Below, in pieces: positions 38,573-47,934 of a stretch of DNA of 64,000 nt. The stretch's first letter is position 1. Each line of letters opens with the position of its first letter. Origin of the DNA: Bacillus sp. RO3 (lineage in GTDB: Bacteria > Bacillota > Bacilli > Bacillales > Bacillaceae_B); assembly GCF_012911895.1 (NCBI RefSeq), contig NZ_JAAXCV010000026.1:64501-128500 (forward strand), in the 5' to 3' direction. The position numbers were made by a program, and so were the translations under genes. Under the pieces are notes generated by a model. The model saw nothing but the letters and a program-made list of their open reading frames with translations. It did no database searches and was not told where the DNA came from.

Positions 38573-40072
38573 ATGAGGAATAGAGCCGATACGTATAGTT
38601 ATGGAGATCTTACCTACCCTGATGATATGGTATCGATTGTCAGAAATGGTTTGACTCCCACAAAAGATTCAAAAAAGATCTTGATCATAGGAGCAGGTAT
38701 GTCTGGATTGGTCGCAGCCTCCCTGCTAAAAAATGCAGGTCACTCCGTCACGATACTTGAAGGGAACGATCGCATCGGCGGAAAGATTTACACCATGCGG
38801 GAACCTTTCTCTGAAGGTCAATATTTAGACGCAGGAGCCATGCGTTTTCCGGATACTCATGAATTGGTGTCCGAATACATCCATAAATTCGGACTGCCGA
38901 CCAATGAATTCATAAATAATGTCGATTTGTACCTCGTCAACGGGGTGCTGACAACAGCTTCCTATTACAATCAACATCCTGATGTATTAAACTACCCCCT
39001 GCCACCTGATGAACAAGGGAAGACCGCCATCGAATTATTGTCCTCTGCCGTAAAACCTTTCCTGGACCTGTACGATAGGGCCGACCCATTGGAACAAGAA
39101 CGGTTGAGAAAGAAGTTCGACCGATATTCCTTTGATGGATTCTTACGATTCAATCCCATCGGGACTTCCCTCTCCCCTGCAGCCATCCGTATTGTAAAAG
39201 TGCTGTTAGGCATAGAAGGATTCCCTGAATTATCGTTTGTAGATATCTTATTGGACGTTGTCCGCACCGTTTTTAATAAAGAGTTGAAGTTTTATGAAAT
39301 CACAGGAGGAAATGATCAACTTCCCCACTCCTTTCTGCCTGCCCTTCAATCGAACATCCTGTATTCTCATCAAGTACATCAGATCCATCAGAAGGATGAC
39401 GGGGTCACCGTCATCACGAAGGACCGTACAACGGACCGGTACCATAGCTTTGATGGTGACTATGTCATCGTGACCGTTCCGTACTCTGTGCTGCAATTCA
39501 TTGATATCCTTCCTTATCAATCGATTTCGTTTAAAAAATGGAAAGCCATCAAGGAATTACACTATGTGTCTTCTGTAAAAATAGGATTGGAATTTAAAAC
39601 GAAATTCTGGGAAACCTTCAACAACGGAAATATCATTACAGACTTTCCCCTCCGATTTACTTACGGACCAAGTCACGGGAGAGGAGAACCAGGCCCCGGC
39701 GTCATGTTAGCAAGCTATAGCTGGGGACAAAATGCCAATCTGTGGAACAGCCTGACGGAGGATGAACGTATTGAGGAAGCTTTGCATGGACTTTATAAAG
39801 TTTATGGAGATCAGGTTTATACGGAATTTACGAAAGGGGCTTCATACAATTGGGGACAAAACCCATTCTCAGCAGGATGCTTTGCCCTCTTCGCCCCAAA
39901 CCAGGCATCTGATTTCTCAGACCATATCTATTCGCCGGAACAGCGTATCCACTTTTCCGGCGAACACACCTCCCCCTTCCATGGATGGGTGGAAGGAGCC
40001 ATAGAATCCGCCATCCGTGCGGCCTATGAAGTCAATAACAGAAATGACCGGGAGGGACGGACCACGGAATAA
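38573..40072 (+). CDS. flavin-dependent amine oxidase
   Basis: 499-residue FAD enzyme of the monoamine/L-amino-acid oxidase family. Residues 33-60 hold the FAD-binding motif ILIIGAGMSGLVAASLLKNA, then ILEGNDRIGGKI and the Arg-containing GAMRFPDTH. Near the C-terminus is FSGEHTSPFHGWVEGAIESA. It deaminates a primary amine or amino acid to the aldehyde or keto acid. The last residues (REGRTTE) and the stop codon are encoded by a repeat copy, so the native C-terminus was probably altered. RBS GGGGGAGAGGGAC overlaps the upstream purine run. Confidence 0.88.
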   Translation: MRNRADTYSYGDLTYPDDMVSIVRNGLTPTKDSKKILIIGAGMSGLVAASLLKNAGHSVTILEGNDRIGGKIYTMREPFSEGQYLDAGAMRFPDTHELVSEYIHKFGLPTNEFINNVDLYLVNGVLTTASYYNQHPDVLNYPLPPDEQGKTAIELLSSAVKPFLDLYDRADPLEQERLRKKFDRYSFDGFLRFNPIGTSLSPAAIRIVKVLLGIEGFPELSFVDILLDVVRTVFNKELKFYEITGGNDQLPHSFLPALQSNILYSHQVHQIHQKDDGVTVITKDRTTDRYHSFDGDYVIVTVPYSVLQFIDILPYQSISFKKWKAIKELHYVSSVKIGLEFKTKFWETFNNGNIITDFPLRFTYGPSHGRGEPGPGVMLASYSWGQNANLWNSLTEDERIEEALHGLYKVYGDQVYTEFTKGASYNWGQNPFSAGCFALFAPNQASDFSDHIYSPEQRIHFSGEHTSPFHGWVEGAIESAIRAAYEVNNRNDREGRTTE

Positions 40073-40086
40073 GGTGGTCCGTTCCT
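40050..40086. repeat. GGGACGGACC repeat overlapping the amine oxidase 3' end
   Basis: Compact element with arms GGAGGGACGGACCAC and GTGGTCCGTTCCT. It provides the last codons and the TAA stop of the amine oxidase gene. Confidence 0.85.
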
Positions 40087-40263
40087 TAATGGATTTATCA
40101 CTGGTCCTCACTCAATGCCGGGCTGATTTCAAGCCTTGCTTGCTAAAATTAATGGTTCACTGACCGGAATTGAATAGACCGGCAAGTTGTCAACTCGACG
40201 GTTTATCCACCCTCTTCCTCAGGGTATTTAATACGAGGAGAGCCCATAAATTTATTAGAAAAA

Positions 40264-40327
40264 GTGTATGACTGGATTCTCCCGCCCTGCTATTGTAAAT
40301 TTAAAACAAACTTACATAGTCATACAC
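40264..40327. repeat. spaced inverted repeat flanking a promoter-like region
   Basis: Perfect 10-bp arms GTGTATGACT (40264-40273) and AGTCATACAC (40318-40327), 44 bases apart, ending about 33 bp before the dehydrogenase start. Between them are TATTGTAAATTT and other promoter-like AT stretches. It could be a regulator-binding pair or a leader RNA stem. The upstream part of the gap (40087-40263) shows no other feature. Confidence 0.5.
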
Positions 40328-40360
40328 ACAAGGGACTCTATTTTTTAAAGGAGGTTCACT

Positions 40361-41779
40361 ATGCAACACTACCATATGATCATTAATGGAGAACAAACAG
40401 GTTCTGACCTTTCAAAGGTGAATGTAACCAACCCTGCGACATCGGAAGTCATCGCCACCATCCCCCGCGGCGGAAAAAAAGAAGCTTCCAGGGCTGCCGA
40501 TGCTGCTTATGAAGCATTCAAGGACTGGTCCGGATATTCTGCTTACGAACGAAGCGAACTGATCAGAAAATGGCATGATTTAATCGAGGAGAATAAAGAG
40601 GACCTCGCCCGGACCATGACCATGGAGCAAGGGAAACCATATAAGGAAGCATTAGGTGAAATCCAATATGCCAACGGCTTCATCGCCTGGTACGCTGAAG
40701 AAGGAAAACGGGTATACGGAGAACAGATCCCTGCCTCCCAGCGCAACAAACGTTTATTCGTCCACAAGCAGCCTGTGGGAGTCGTTGCCGTCATCACTCC
40801 CTGGAACTTCCCTGCTGCCATGATTACCCGTAAAGTCGCACCGGCCCTCGCAACTGGATGTACGGTCGTCATTAAACCGGCGGGTCAAACCCCTTTGACA
40901 GCATTAAAAATGACGGCTTTAGCAGGGGAAGCAGGTATCCCTAAAGGTGTCATCAATGTGGTGACAGGTGACTCGAAAGCAATTTCCGACGCCTGGATGG
41001 AAGATGCCCGAGTAAGGAAACTGACCTTCACCGGATCAACAGAAGTCGGGAAGGTGTTAATGAAAGGATCAGCAGACACCGTTAAGAAAATCTCGTTGGA
41101 ACTCGGGGGCCACGCCCCTGTCATTGTGATGGCCGACTCTGATCTTGATAAAGCCGTTGATGGCGTCATCTCCTCTAAATTCAGAAATGCCGGACAGACA
41201 TGCGTCTGCTCCAACCGTATATATGTTCACGAATCGATTCAAGGTGCCTTTACAGATAAGCTTGTTGAAAAGGTGAAGAAGCTGAAAGTGGGTAACGGTC
41301 TTGAAGAAGGGGTGGATATTGGGCCATTAATCGATGAGGATGCAGTAGATAAGGTACAGAAGCATGTTGAAGATGCTGTAAGCAAAGGTGCCTCCGTCGT
41401 CTGTGGCGGCAAGGGGAAAAATGGACTGTTTTTTGAACCTACCGTTCTCACGAATGTACAGGATGATATGCTGTGCATGAAAGACGAAACATTCGGCCCG
41501 GTCGCACCGATTACGACGTTCAAAACGGAGGAAGAAGCCATTGAGCGGGCCAATGATTCCATTTACGGACTAGCAGCCTATGTATTCACCGAGAATATCA
41601 CGAAGGGGATCCGGATTAGTGAGCAACTGGAGTATGGGATTGTTGGATTGAACGATGGTCTGCCTTCCACTCCACAAGTACCTTTCGGCGGCTTCAAGCA
41701 AAGCGGGCTTGGACGTGAAGGCGGACACCATGGGATTGATGAGTACCTGGAAGTGAAGTATATTTCTGTTGGGTTGTAG
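40361..41779 (+). CDS. gabD: NAD(P)-dependent succinate-semialdehyde dehydrogenase
   Basis: 472-residue aldehyde dehydrogenase similar over its length to B. subtilis GabD. The cofactor motif ITPWNFPAAMITRK, LTFTGSTEVGKVL, the general base ELGGHAP and the catalytic Cys281 in RNAGQTCVCSNR are all present; the GQTCVC motif is typical of succinate-semialdehyde dehydrogenases. It oxidises succinic semialdehyde to succinate in the GABA shunt. It follows the amine oxidase but 288 nt away with its own RBS (AAAGGAGG). The pair could process amines to organic acids. Confidence 0.9.
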   Translation: MQHYHMIINGEQTGSDLSKVNVTNPATSEVIATIPRGGKKEASRAADAAYEAFKDWSGYSAYERSELIRKWHDLIEENKEDLARTMTMEQGKPYKEALGEIQYANGFIAWYAEEGKRVYGEQIPASQRNKRLFVHKQPVGVVAVITPWNFPAAMITRKVAPALATGCTVVIKPAGQTPLTALKMTALAGEAGIPKGVINVVTGDSKAISDAWMEDARVRKLTFTGSTEVGKVLMKGSADTVKKISLELGGHAPVIVMADSDLDKAVDGVISSKFRNAGQTCVCSNRIYVHESIQGAFTDKLVEKVKKLKVGNGLEEGVDIGPLIDEDAVDKVQKHVEDAVSKGASVVCGGKGKNGLFFEPTVLTNVQDDMLCMKDETFGPVAPITTFKTEEEAIERANDSIYGLAAYVFTENITKGIRISEQLEYGIVGLNDGLPSTPQVPFGGFKQSGLGREGGHHGIDEYLEVKYISVGL

Positions 41780-41780
41780 A

Positions 41781-41813
41781 AAAAAGAAGGTCGTGGGAAC
41801 ACGGCCTTCTTTC
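41781..41813 (+). terminator. intrinsic terminator of gabD
   Basis: Stem AGAAGGTCGTG / CACGGCCTTCT then TTC-rich tract, immediately after the stop. Confidence 0.85.
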
Positions 41814-41825
41814 AATCAATGAACC

Positions 41826-42296
41826 TCAACCTTCGTTCAGTCTTTTTGTTTGTTTTTGATACACTTTCATGGCGTTACCATCCAGACCAATCGCTTCAGT
41901 TGAGAAAGTCCAGCCGTATTTCTCATAATAGCCCTCAAGATCTGTTGCGAGATAGAGGGACTGGTAGCCTTTTTCATAGGTTCTTTCCAGACCATGTTCC
42001 AGGAGATTCGCCCCTAGTCCCTTCCCTCTGTGGTCCGGGTCAACATACAAGCAGGCAAACCAAGGATACAGGTCCTGGCGGCTGTTCAGGTCATTTCTAA
42101 GTAAAGCGTAAGTACCAATGATTTCCTCATCGTGTAATGCAATAAAAAACCTGGGGAGGTCCTCCTCGGTATGACAGGAATGGTACATACAATCATAATA
42201 AAAGGTGTAACTCTCTTCGCTCCCCCATTGTCCCCAGAAGGCTTTCACTGCTTCTTCAAACCTGCTTGAATTTTTATCTACTTCTACGATTTTCAT
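41826..42296 (-). CDS. GNAT family N-acetyltransferase
   Basis: 156 residues with the GNAT acetyl-CoA site: motif A PWFACLYVDPDHRGKGLGANLLEHG at about 80-104 and motif B LYLATDLEGYYEKYGW at about 116-130. The N-terminal part is acidic and may bind an amine substrate. Substrate unknown. It is convergent with gabD, whose terminator it shares on the other strand. Confidence 0.88.
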   Translation of the reverse strand: MKIVEVDKNSSRFEEAVKAFWGQWGSEESYTFYYDCMYHSCHTEEDLPRFFIALHDEEIIGTYALLRNDLNSRQDLYPWFACLYVDPDHRGKGLGANLLEHGLERTYEKGYQSLYLATDLEGYYEKYGWTFSTEAIGLDGNAMKVYQKQTKRLNEG

Positions 42297-42372
42297 TGTG
42301 TTTTCCTTCTTTCAATGTTTTCGTGCATCTTCTTTGTATTCTTCATTGAAGAGAAAAAACCTTTTTTTCGGA

Positions 42373-42420
42373 AAAAAAAGGAAAAGGCACATCCTCAATG
42401 GAATATGCCTTTTCCTTTTT
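42373..42420 (-). terminator. intrinsic terminator of the VOC gene
   Basis: Long minus-strand stem AAAAGGAAAAGGCA / TGCCTTTTCCTTTT followed by T run; about 2 nt after the stop codon at 42423. Confidence 0.9.
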
Positions 42421-42422
42421 AT

Positions 42423-42917
42423 TTAGTAAACCCCGTCTGAATACGTTAATTCGTAGCTATGGGAATAAATCTCAAAAATATTTCCGAACGGATCCTCTAC
42501 ATATACCATGCGATAAGGCTTTTCCCCAGGATAATACTCGCGGATCGGCATGCGCTGTTTTCCACCGTGCTGAACGATTTTTTCAACCATGCCTTCTACA
42601 TCAGGGTCCTGGATACAGAAATGGAATAATCCTGTTTTCCAGTACTCGAAGTTATTCTCAGGCTTTTCGTTATGAGGGAATTCAAACAGCTCCACTCCGA
42701 TTTTGTCACCTGTTGCGAGATGGGCAATTCGGAAAGTCTCCCAATCGTTTCCGAATACATCGCGGCACATTTGTCCGATTGCCGTATCATCATTTTCTAC
42801 ATCAGAAGGCTCCATGATGGTGTACCACCCGAACACCTCCGTATAAAATGAAATGGCTTCTTCCAGGTTTGGGACGGACAGTCCAATATGTGAAAACGCT
42901 CTTGGATATGGTAACAT
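42423..42917 (-). CDS. VOC family (glyoxalase-like) metalloenzyme
   Basis: 164 residues with the betaalphabetabetabeta pairs of the vicinal oxygen chelate fold: HIGLSVPNLEEAISFYTEVFGW at residues 10-31, GVELFEF, then FHFCIQDPDVEGMVEKI and VYVEDPFGNIFEIYSH. His10, Glu (IGVELFEF), His and Glu (NIFEIY) are the expected metal ligands. It may detoxify a ketoaldehyde or electrophile. Divergent from an HxlR-type regulator 130 nt away, a common pairing for electrophile-stress genes. Confidence 0.87.
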   Translation of the reverse strand: MLPYPRAFSHIGLSVPNLEEAISFYTEVFGWYTIMEPSDVENDDTAIGQMCRDVFGNDWETFRIAHLATGDKIGVELFEFPHNEKPENNFEYWKTGLFHFCIQDPDVEGMVEKIVQHGGKQRMPIREYYPGEKPYRMVYVEDPFGNIFEIYSHSYELTYSDGVY

Positions 42918-43048
42918 CGTAAATATTCCTCCTCTTTTTGATTAGTTTCATCTAACACGTCCTTATTATACGGACCTCTGCTTCTTTATGTAAGAATGCA
43001 CTTTTTTGTGAGAAACTAACCTAAAGGTAAGAAAGGATTGAATCTGGT

Positions 43049-43381
43049 ATGGAAACACCCACCGATCAACAAGGAAAACTGAAGTGCTCAATTGAATACA
43101 CGCTGAAGAAAATCGGAGGCAAATGGAAAACCGTCATCCTATGGCATCTGGGTACGGATGGGACCCTCCGTTATAATGAATTACGCAGACTCCTACCTGG
43201 AGTAGCCCATAAAGTACTGAGTCAGCAACTAAAAGAACTCGAAGAAGACGGCTTCATCAATCGTACCCAATACGACACCATTCCCCCGAAAGTGGAATAT
43301 TCCATGACGGAACTCGGAATGACCCTCATGCCCATCCTCACGCAAATGCACGAATGGGGAAACGAACATGGCGAGTTTTAG
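43049..43381 (+). CDS. HxlR family transcriptional regulator
   Basis: 110-residue winged-helix regulator. A conserved cysteine (Cys13, KCSIEYTLKKIGGKWK) precedes the HxlR core LRYNELRRLLPGVAHKVLSQQLKELEEDGFINR. In YodB/HypR relatives this cysteine senses quinones, aldehydes or disulfide stress. The divergent VOC enzyme is the likely target. The gap 42918-43048 holds spaced arms TTAGTTTC (42942) and GAAACTAA (43012), which may be its operator. A repeat element begins 10 nt after its stop. Confidence 0.9.
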   Translation: METPTDQQGKLKCSIEYTLKKIGGKWKTVILWHLGTDGTLRYNELRRLLPGVAHKVLSQQLKELEEDGFINRTQYDTIPPKVEYSMTELGMTLMPILTQMHEWGNEHGEF

Positions 43382-43390
43382 GGAAATCGG

Positions 43391-43462
43391 GAGAGGGACG
43401 GACCTCTAAACGCTCAATTTTTTATTTTAGCAGCTTTTTTCAGGTTTTGAAGGTCCGTCCCT
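43391..43462. repeat. GGGACGGACCT repeat, full element
   Basis: Arms GAGAGGGACGGACCTCT (43391-43407) and AAGGTCCGTCCCT (43450-43462). It starts 10 nt after the HxlR gene stop. Confidence 0.9.
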
Positions 43463-43616
43463 ATCAAGCCTACAAACATAGACTCAATCAAGATCATGAA
43501 AAACTGAATAAGTGAAGGAACTGAAAGAAAGAGCCTGCAGCTGACCCTTCGTTCTACTATACGGAGCAAAAGACAAGGGTCATAACCATGCTAAGAAATG
43601 ATAGAGAATCTATAAA

Positions 43617-43692
43617 AGGAGGGACGGACCTTCACTCAGCTTAAACCTTATGAATGTCAGGGTTTAACTGTTGAGTGAGGTCCGTCCCTCTA
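43617..43692. repeat. GGGACGGACCT repeat, full element with extended stem
   Basis: Outer arms GGAGGGACGGACCTTCACTCA and the matching GAGTGAGGTCCGTCCCTC, plus an inner TTAAACC / GGTTTAA pair, giving the most extended secondary structure of all copies here. The bases 43463-43616 between the two elements contain no gene I can support. Confidence 0.9.
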
Positions 43693-43715
43693 TTTTTTTC
43701 CCTCTATCTGTCTCC

Positions 43716-45932
43716 CTACTTCTGCACCATCCCTTCCCACTCAGCCAGAAACGATTCCAGTCGGGGTCCTGGCAATGGCCGGCTGAAGTGGTAGCCTTGG
43801 CCGACCTTGCAGGCATTCCTTTTTAGGAATAGCACTTGTTCTTCTGTCTCGATCCCTTCGGCGATGGTGGTGAAGTTCATATTTTGACTGATATCAATGA
43901 TCGCTTTTACAATCGAAACCTGAGTGGGGTCTTCCATGATATCATCAACGAAGGATTTATCGATCTTGATGTGATCGATAGGCAGGTGTCTTAAATTATT
44001 TAGGGACGAATAACCTGTTCCAAAGTCATCCATAGAAATGATGACCCCAACTTTTTTGAGCTTGTTGAGAACCTTTGTCGATTTCTCAAAATCCTGCATG
44101 ATGCTTTCTGTTATTTCAAGCTCCAGTCTGCTTGGTTCAAACTGGAGTTGCTCCAGAGTCTCTTTAACCATTTCAACAAAATGGTCGTCTTTGATTTGTC
44201 TGACCGATATATTCACGGCCATAGGAATGATGCCAAAGCCTGCCTCTTCCCATTCCTTACTTTGTTTACAAGCCTCGTTAAGAACCCACTTCCCAATGGG
44301 GATGATCAATCCCGTCTCTTCTGCAAGAGGAATGAATTCACATGGAGAAACCATTCCGAGTACAGGGTGCTCCCAGCGGATCAGGGCCTCTACGCCTAAA
44401 ATGTCTTTCGTTTCCAATTCCACTTTAGGCTGATAATGGAGTGTAAATTCATGGCGTTCCAACGCTTTTCTTAATCCATTTTCAAGTTCCATATTCCTCG
44501 AAGAGACCTTTTCGAGCTCAGGATAATAGAATTGATAATTGTTCTTTCCCTTTTCCTTCGCTAGATACATGGCTGTATCCGCATGTTTAATAAGACTTTC
44601 CTGCTCTTCTCCGTCTTTCGGGTACATACTGATCCCGATACTTGGTGTCACGAAGAATTCCTGCTCCTGGATGATGATTGGGCTTGTGAATGCTTGTAAA
44701 ATGTCGCGGGCAACGTGTTCTACGCGGGTAAGTCCCAGGTTCGACAGGACGATGATGAATTCATCGCCCCCTTGCCTGAACACAATTCCATCTTCTTGAA
44801 CAACATCCTCTAATCGGCCGGCAACCTTCACTAATATTTCATCACCGGTTGAGTGACCTTTCGTATCGTTTATGACTTTAAAGCGATCTAAATCCAGAAA
44901 GAAGATCGCCATAGGTTGATCGGGTGATTCATTGATCGATTCATTTAAGTATTGCTTGAATTTATTTCGATTCGGCAGGCCGGTCAACGTATCATAATAA
45001 GCCATGGTATGAATGGTTTTCTCAGCCTTCTTCCGATTCGTGATATCCCTTCCCACCAGCTGCAGAGCCATTCTTCCACCATATAAAATCGGCATGGCAG
45101 AGATTTCTATCTCAATCACTTTGCCGTCCAGACTGTAAACGGTCAATTCAAACCGTTCTCCTGTCAGGGAATTTCTTGTCATCTCCCTTACCATGGAGAT
45201 GTTTTCACGACTCGTGAAACTGGAAATGTGTTTATTTATAATTTCACTTGCACTTTCAGCCCCCAACAACTTGCTGCCTGCTTCATTGATATAATCGAAT
45301 TTTTCGTTGTTGATGACGGCAATAATATCCGGAGAAAGCTCTACTAAACTACGGTATTGGTCTTCACTTTCTTTCCGGTTGGTAATATCGAATAACACAC
45401 TTGTAAAAGAGATCATTTCACCATGTTCATCCAGTGTCGGAATACCTCTGTCTTGAATCCATCGGACCTGGCCATCCGGCTTGATGATACGATACACACT
45501 GACACAAGACTCTCCGGATGCCAAGGTTTCTTCCCTTTCTTTTAAGATAGGCAGATCCTCAGGATGAATGACTTTTTTCCAGAGCAACGAATCCTGATAA
45601 AATTCGTTAAGAGAATAACCATACAGGTTTTCAATGCCCGGTGTGATCAAAAGGACGTCCTGCTTCATATCGTGAGACCAAATCGCGACATCCAATGTTT
45701 CAAAGATATTATTTAAATTCTTGTTACTATTGGTAAGCTCCACTGAAGCAACCGAGTTCCCCTTAAAGTGAAGAAATAAGAACATCAGCATGCTTAACGC
45801 AAGTCCTGTATGCAGGAATAATGACACCCATGCTTCCGCACTATTTTCTTTCCAAGACATATTTATTATTTCCAATAGAATCATAATTATAAAGAGTATG
45901 ATGATTGTCTTTTTGTATTTAGTAAAATTCAT
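43716..45932 (-). CDS. membrane PAS-GGDEF-EAL cyclic-di-GMP protein
   Basis: 738 residues. Two hydrophobic helices (about 7-23 and 33-52) anchor it. Two PAS domains follow (about 75-190 and 192-310; PAC motif NRKKAEKTI). The GGDEF domain (about 310-470) has the intact motif FRQGGDEFIIV. The EAL domain (480-735) has intact EALIRWEH, ITESIMQ, MDDFGTGYSSL, KIDKSF and EGIETEEQ. Both synthesis and breakdown of cyclic di-GMP are therefore possible; no RxxD inhibitory site is seen. Monocistronic and convergent with no partner. Confidence 0.93.
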   Translation of the reverse strand: MNFTKYKKTIIILFIIMILLEIINMSWKENSAEAWVSLFLHTGLALSMLMFLFLHFKGNSVASVELTNSNKNLNNIFETLDVAIWSHDMKQDVLLITPGIENLYGYSLNEFYQDSLLWKKVIHPEDLPILKEREETLASGESCVSVYRIIKPDGQVRWIQDRGIPTLDEHGEMISFTSVLFDITNRKESEDQYRSLVELSPDIIAVINNEKFDYINEAGSKLLGAESASEIINKHISSFTSRENISMVREMTRNSLTGERFELTVYSLDGKVIEIEISAMPILYGGRMALQLVGRDITNRKKAEKTIHTMAYYDTLTGLPNRNKFKQYLNESINESPDQPMAIFFLDLDRFKVINDTKGHSTGDEILVKVAGRLEDVVQEDGIVFRQGGDEFIIVLSNLGLTRVEHVARDILQAFTSPIIIQEQEFFVTPSIGISMYPKDGEEQESLIKHADTAMYLAKEKGKNNYQFYYPELEKVSSRNMELENGLRKALERHEFTLHYQPKVELETKDILGVEALIRWEHPVLGMVSPCEFIPLAEETGLIIPIGKWVLNEACKQSKEWEEAGFGIIPMAVNISVRQIKDDHFVEMVKETLEQLQFEPSRLELEITESIMQDFEKSTKVLNKLKKVGVIISMDDFGTGYSSLNNLRHLPIDHIKIDKSFVDDIMEDPTQVSIVKAIIDISQNMNFTTIAEGIETEEQVLFLKRNACKVGQGYHFSRPLPGPRLESFLAEWEGMVQK

Positions 45933-46118
45933 CCATTAATCTCCTATTTCATGTAAGAAATCCCTCTTTATACAAGTGTACTATTTATAGCTCTCATTCT
46001 CAATCATGCATCTTTTTTCCATTGACTCTGAGTCCCTGAGCTCAGGTCCCAAACCGTGTTCAGACATGATACTTTTTTGGATACAGTCTTTTTGTTATAC
46101 AATAAGTAGAACACTTCT

Positions 46119-46137
46119 GTTATAATAAACATATAAC
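46119..46137. promoter_or_regulatory. palindromic operator overlapping the GntR-operon -10
   Basis: GTTATA and TATAAC arms with a 7-bp spacer, overlapping a TATAAT -10 at 46121. It lies 19 bp upstream of the YtrA-type regulator start, suggesting autorepression. Confidence 0.6.
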
Positions 46138-46155
46138 AAAAGAGGAGGTCAACAG

Positions 46156-46539
46156 TTGTTTATCCAAATTGAATCTCAATCAAAGATACCGATTTATGAG
46201 CAGGTGAGGAACGGGATCATGGAGGGGATTGCCAGGGGGGATATAGCACCGGGAGATATTCTTCCCTCTGTCCGGAGTCTTGCCGGTGATCTGGGTGTGA
46301 ATATGCACACGGTGAATAAAAGCTACCATGAGCTGGAAAGCAAGGGTGTGATACGGATCATCCCAAAGTCGGGGGCGGTCATTTGCACCCCTTTAAAAGG
46401 AGGAATTCCCCCTGAACGAATTAATACCCTATCGGAAGAGTTGCGGCCGCTCATAGTGGAATCATTAGTAATCGGAATGGATCAAAGCGAAATTCTAGAA
46501 CTGGTTGCATCGATTATTAACAGGATTAAGGAGGAGTAA
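46156..46539 (+). CDS. GntR family regulator, YtrA subfamily
   Basis: 127 residues. The winged helix at residues 8-75 reads IPIYEQVRNGIMEGIARGDI then LPSVRSLAGDLGVNMHTVNKSY, typical of GntR. The C-terminal part is only about 45 residues, as in the YtrA subfamily that controls membrane and transport operons. Start TTG 46156 has GAGGAGGTC upstream. It is 3 nt from the DUF1648 membrane gene, so the pair is an operon in which the membrane protein may be target or sensor. Confidence 0.87.
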   Translation: MFIQIESQSKIPIYEQVRNGIMEGIARGDIAPGDILPSVRSLAGDLGVNMHTVNKSYHELESKGVIRIIPKSGAVICTPLKGGIPPERINTLSEELRPLIVESLVIGMDQSEILELVASIINRIKEE

Positions 46540-46542
46540 AAA

Positions 46543-47646
46543 ATGGAATTAATGCTTTTATTTATCACTGTCGGGTTTCTCATGGTCATGCAAATCGCGA
46601 TTCCTTTCATTGTAAAAAGAACCGTGGTATTTGGTGTAACGATTCCCGTCGATGAAGTAAGGAACAAACAGCTGCTGCGATATAAAAAACTCTATGCCAT
46701 CTCAACCTTTATGATTTCATCCCTGGCGCTGGGTCTATATTTTATCTGGACAACAATCTGGACACCTGCGGAAAGCCACCTTATCTTTGGGGGATTCTTC
46801 CTGCCCTTTGTCATTCTTTTTATCTCTTTGTCCCTATACTTCTATTTTCATATGAAAGTAACGGCACTAAAACAACAAAATCAGTGGTTCAAGGATCGCA
46901 GGCAGGTCAAGGTTTCAGAATTGAATATTCGTTCAAAAGATGAAATGCTTCCTTGGATTGCCTATCTGATCCCAATGGTCATTACCGCAGGATTGATTGT
47001 TTTTACATTGGTGAATTACAGCGGATTCCCCGATCAAATCCCTACGCATTGGGGACCCGACGGTAAGCCGGATGCCTTCACTGACAAGACGGTTCTCACT
47101 GTTCTGACCCTGCCCCTTGTTTTACTGTCAATGAATGCGATGTTCCTTGGAATCAATGAGATGACCAGAAATTCCGGAATCAAACTGAGTGCAGGAAACG
47201 TTAAGGCATCCAGGGTCCGTCAGCTCCGTCTGCGTAAATACACAAGCTGGCTCCTCTTCTTCATCTCGATCCTGATATCCATGCTGTTTACATTCCTGCA
47301 GTTCACCACTCTCTACGAAAACAGCATCAGTGACCTGCTCATCATCACCATGCCCCTTGCCTTCTCAGCCCTCGTCTTGATGGGGACGGTCCTTCTCGCC
47401 GTCAAAGTAGGTAAAAAGGATTCAGACTTCGATTTAGAAATCATCGAAGAAGGATCAGGGGATGTGATCAACGCAGACGAAGACCGATACTGGAAAGGCG
47501 GGCTTATCTACTTTAACCCGGACGATCCCTCCATCTTCGTCGAAAAGCGCTTTGGAGTAGGCTGGACACTGAACTTTGCCAAACCCCTGGGATACATCAT
47601 CCTGATCGTACCCCTTCTCGTGATCGTGATCATTACCTTGATTTAA
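46543..47646 (+). CDS. DUF1648 / DUF5808 membrane protein
   Basis: 367 residues with six or seven spans. The DUF1648 signature is visible at about 160-180 (YSGFPDQIPTHWGPDGKPDAF), followed by a span, and the C-terminal motif DRYWKGGLIYFNPDDPSIFVE belongs to DUF5808. SdpI-like immunity proteins share the DUF1648 part, so a role in envelope stress or bacteriocin immunity is possible. It is translationally close to its GntR regulator. Confidence 0.85.
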   Translation: MELMLLFITVGFLMVMQIAIPFIVKRTVVFGVTIPVDEVRNKQLLRYKKLYAISTFMISSLALGLYFIWTTIWTPAESHLIFGGFFLPFVILFISLSLYFYFHMKVTALKQQNQWFKDRRQVKVSELNIRSKDEMLPWIAYLIPMVITAGLIVFTLVNYSGFPDQIPTHWGPDGKPDAFTDKTVLTVLTLPLVLLSMNAMFLGINEMTRNSGIKLSAGNVKASRVRQLRLRKYTSWLLFFISILISMLFTFLQFTTLYENSISDLLIITMPLAFSALVLMGTVLLAVKVGKKDSDFDLEIIEEGSGDVINADEDRYWKGGLIYFNPDDPSIFVEKRFGVGWTLNFAKPLGYIILIVPLLVIVIITLI

Positions 47647-47649
47647 AGA

Positions 47650-47794
47650 CGAGGGACGGACCTCTCCCAATGAACAATGATGCTTCATCAAACGCTCATT
47701 GGAGTCGATCCGTCCCTTTTGTTATACGTTTTTCTTCTTCATCTCCCTCCTGTCCTCCTCCCTCTTCTTCTTTAACCAGAGGTCCGTCCCTCTT
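47650..47794. repeat. GGGACGGACCT repeat plus an extra arm
   Basis: Arms GAGGGACGGACCTCTCCCAATGA (47651-47673) and TCATTGGAGTCGATCCGTCCC (47697-47717), with the second arm slightly decayed. A further lone arm AGAGGTCCGTCCCTCTT is at 47778-47794. It starts 4 nt after the stop codon of the DUF1648 gene. Confidence 0.85.
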
Positions 47795-47934
47795 CTATTA
47801 TCCTTCTACTATAAAAGGCTCAATCTATGGAAATTCGACTTTTATTATGGACAGATGGTTTGGAATGCTATATAAATAGTAGATGGAAACTCACGAAGAA
47901 AACGTTTACAACATGATTGGACAAGGGGGATTCT

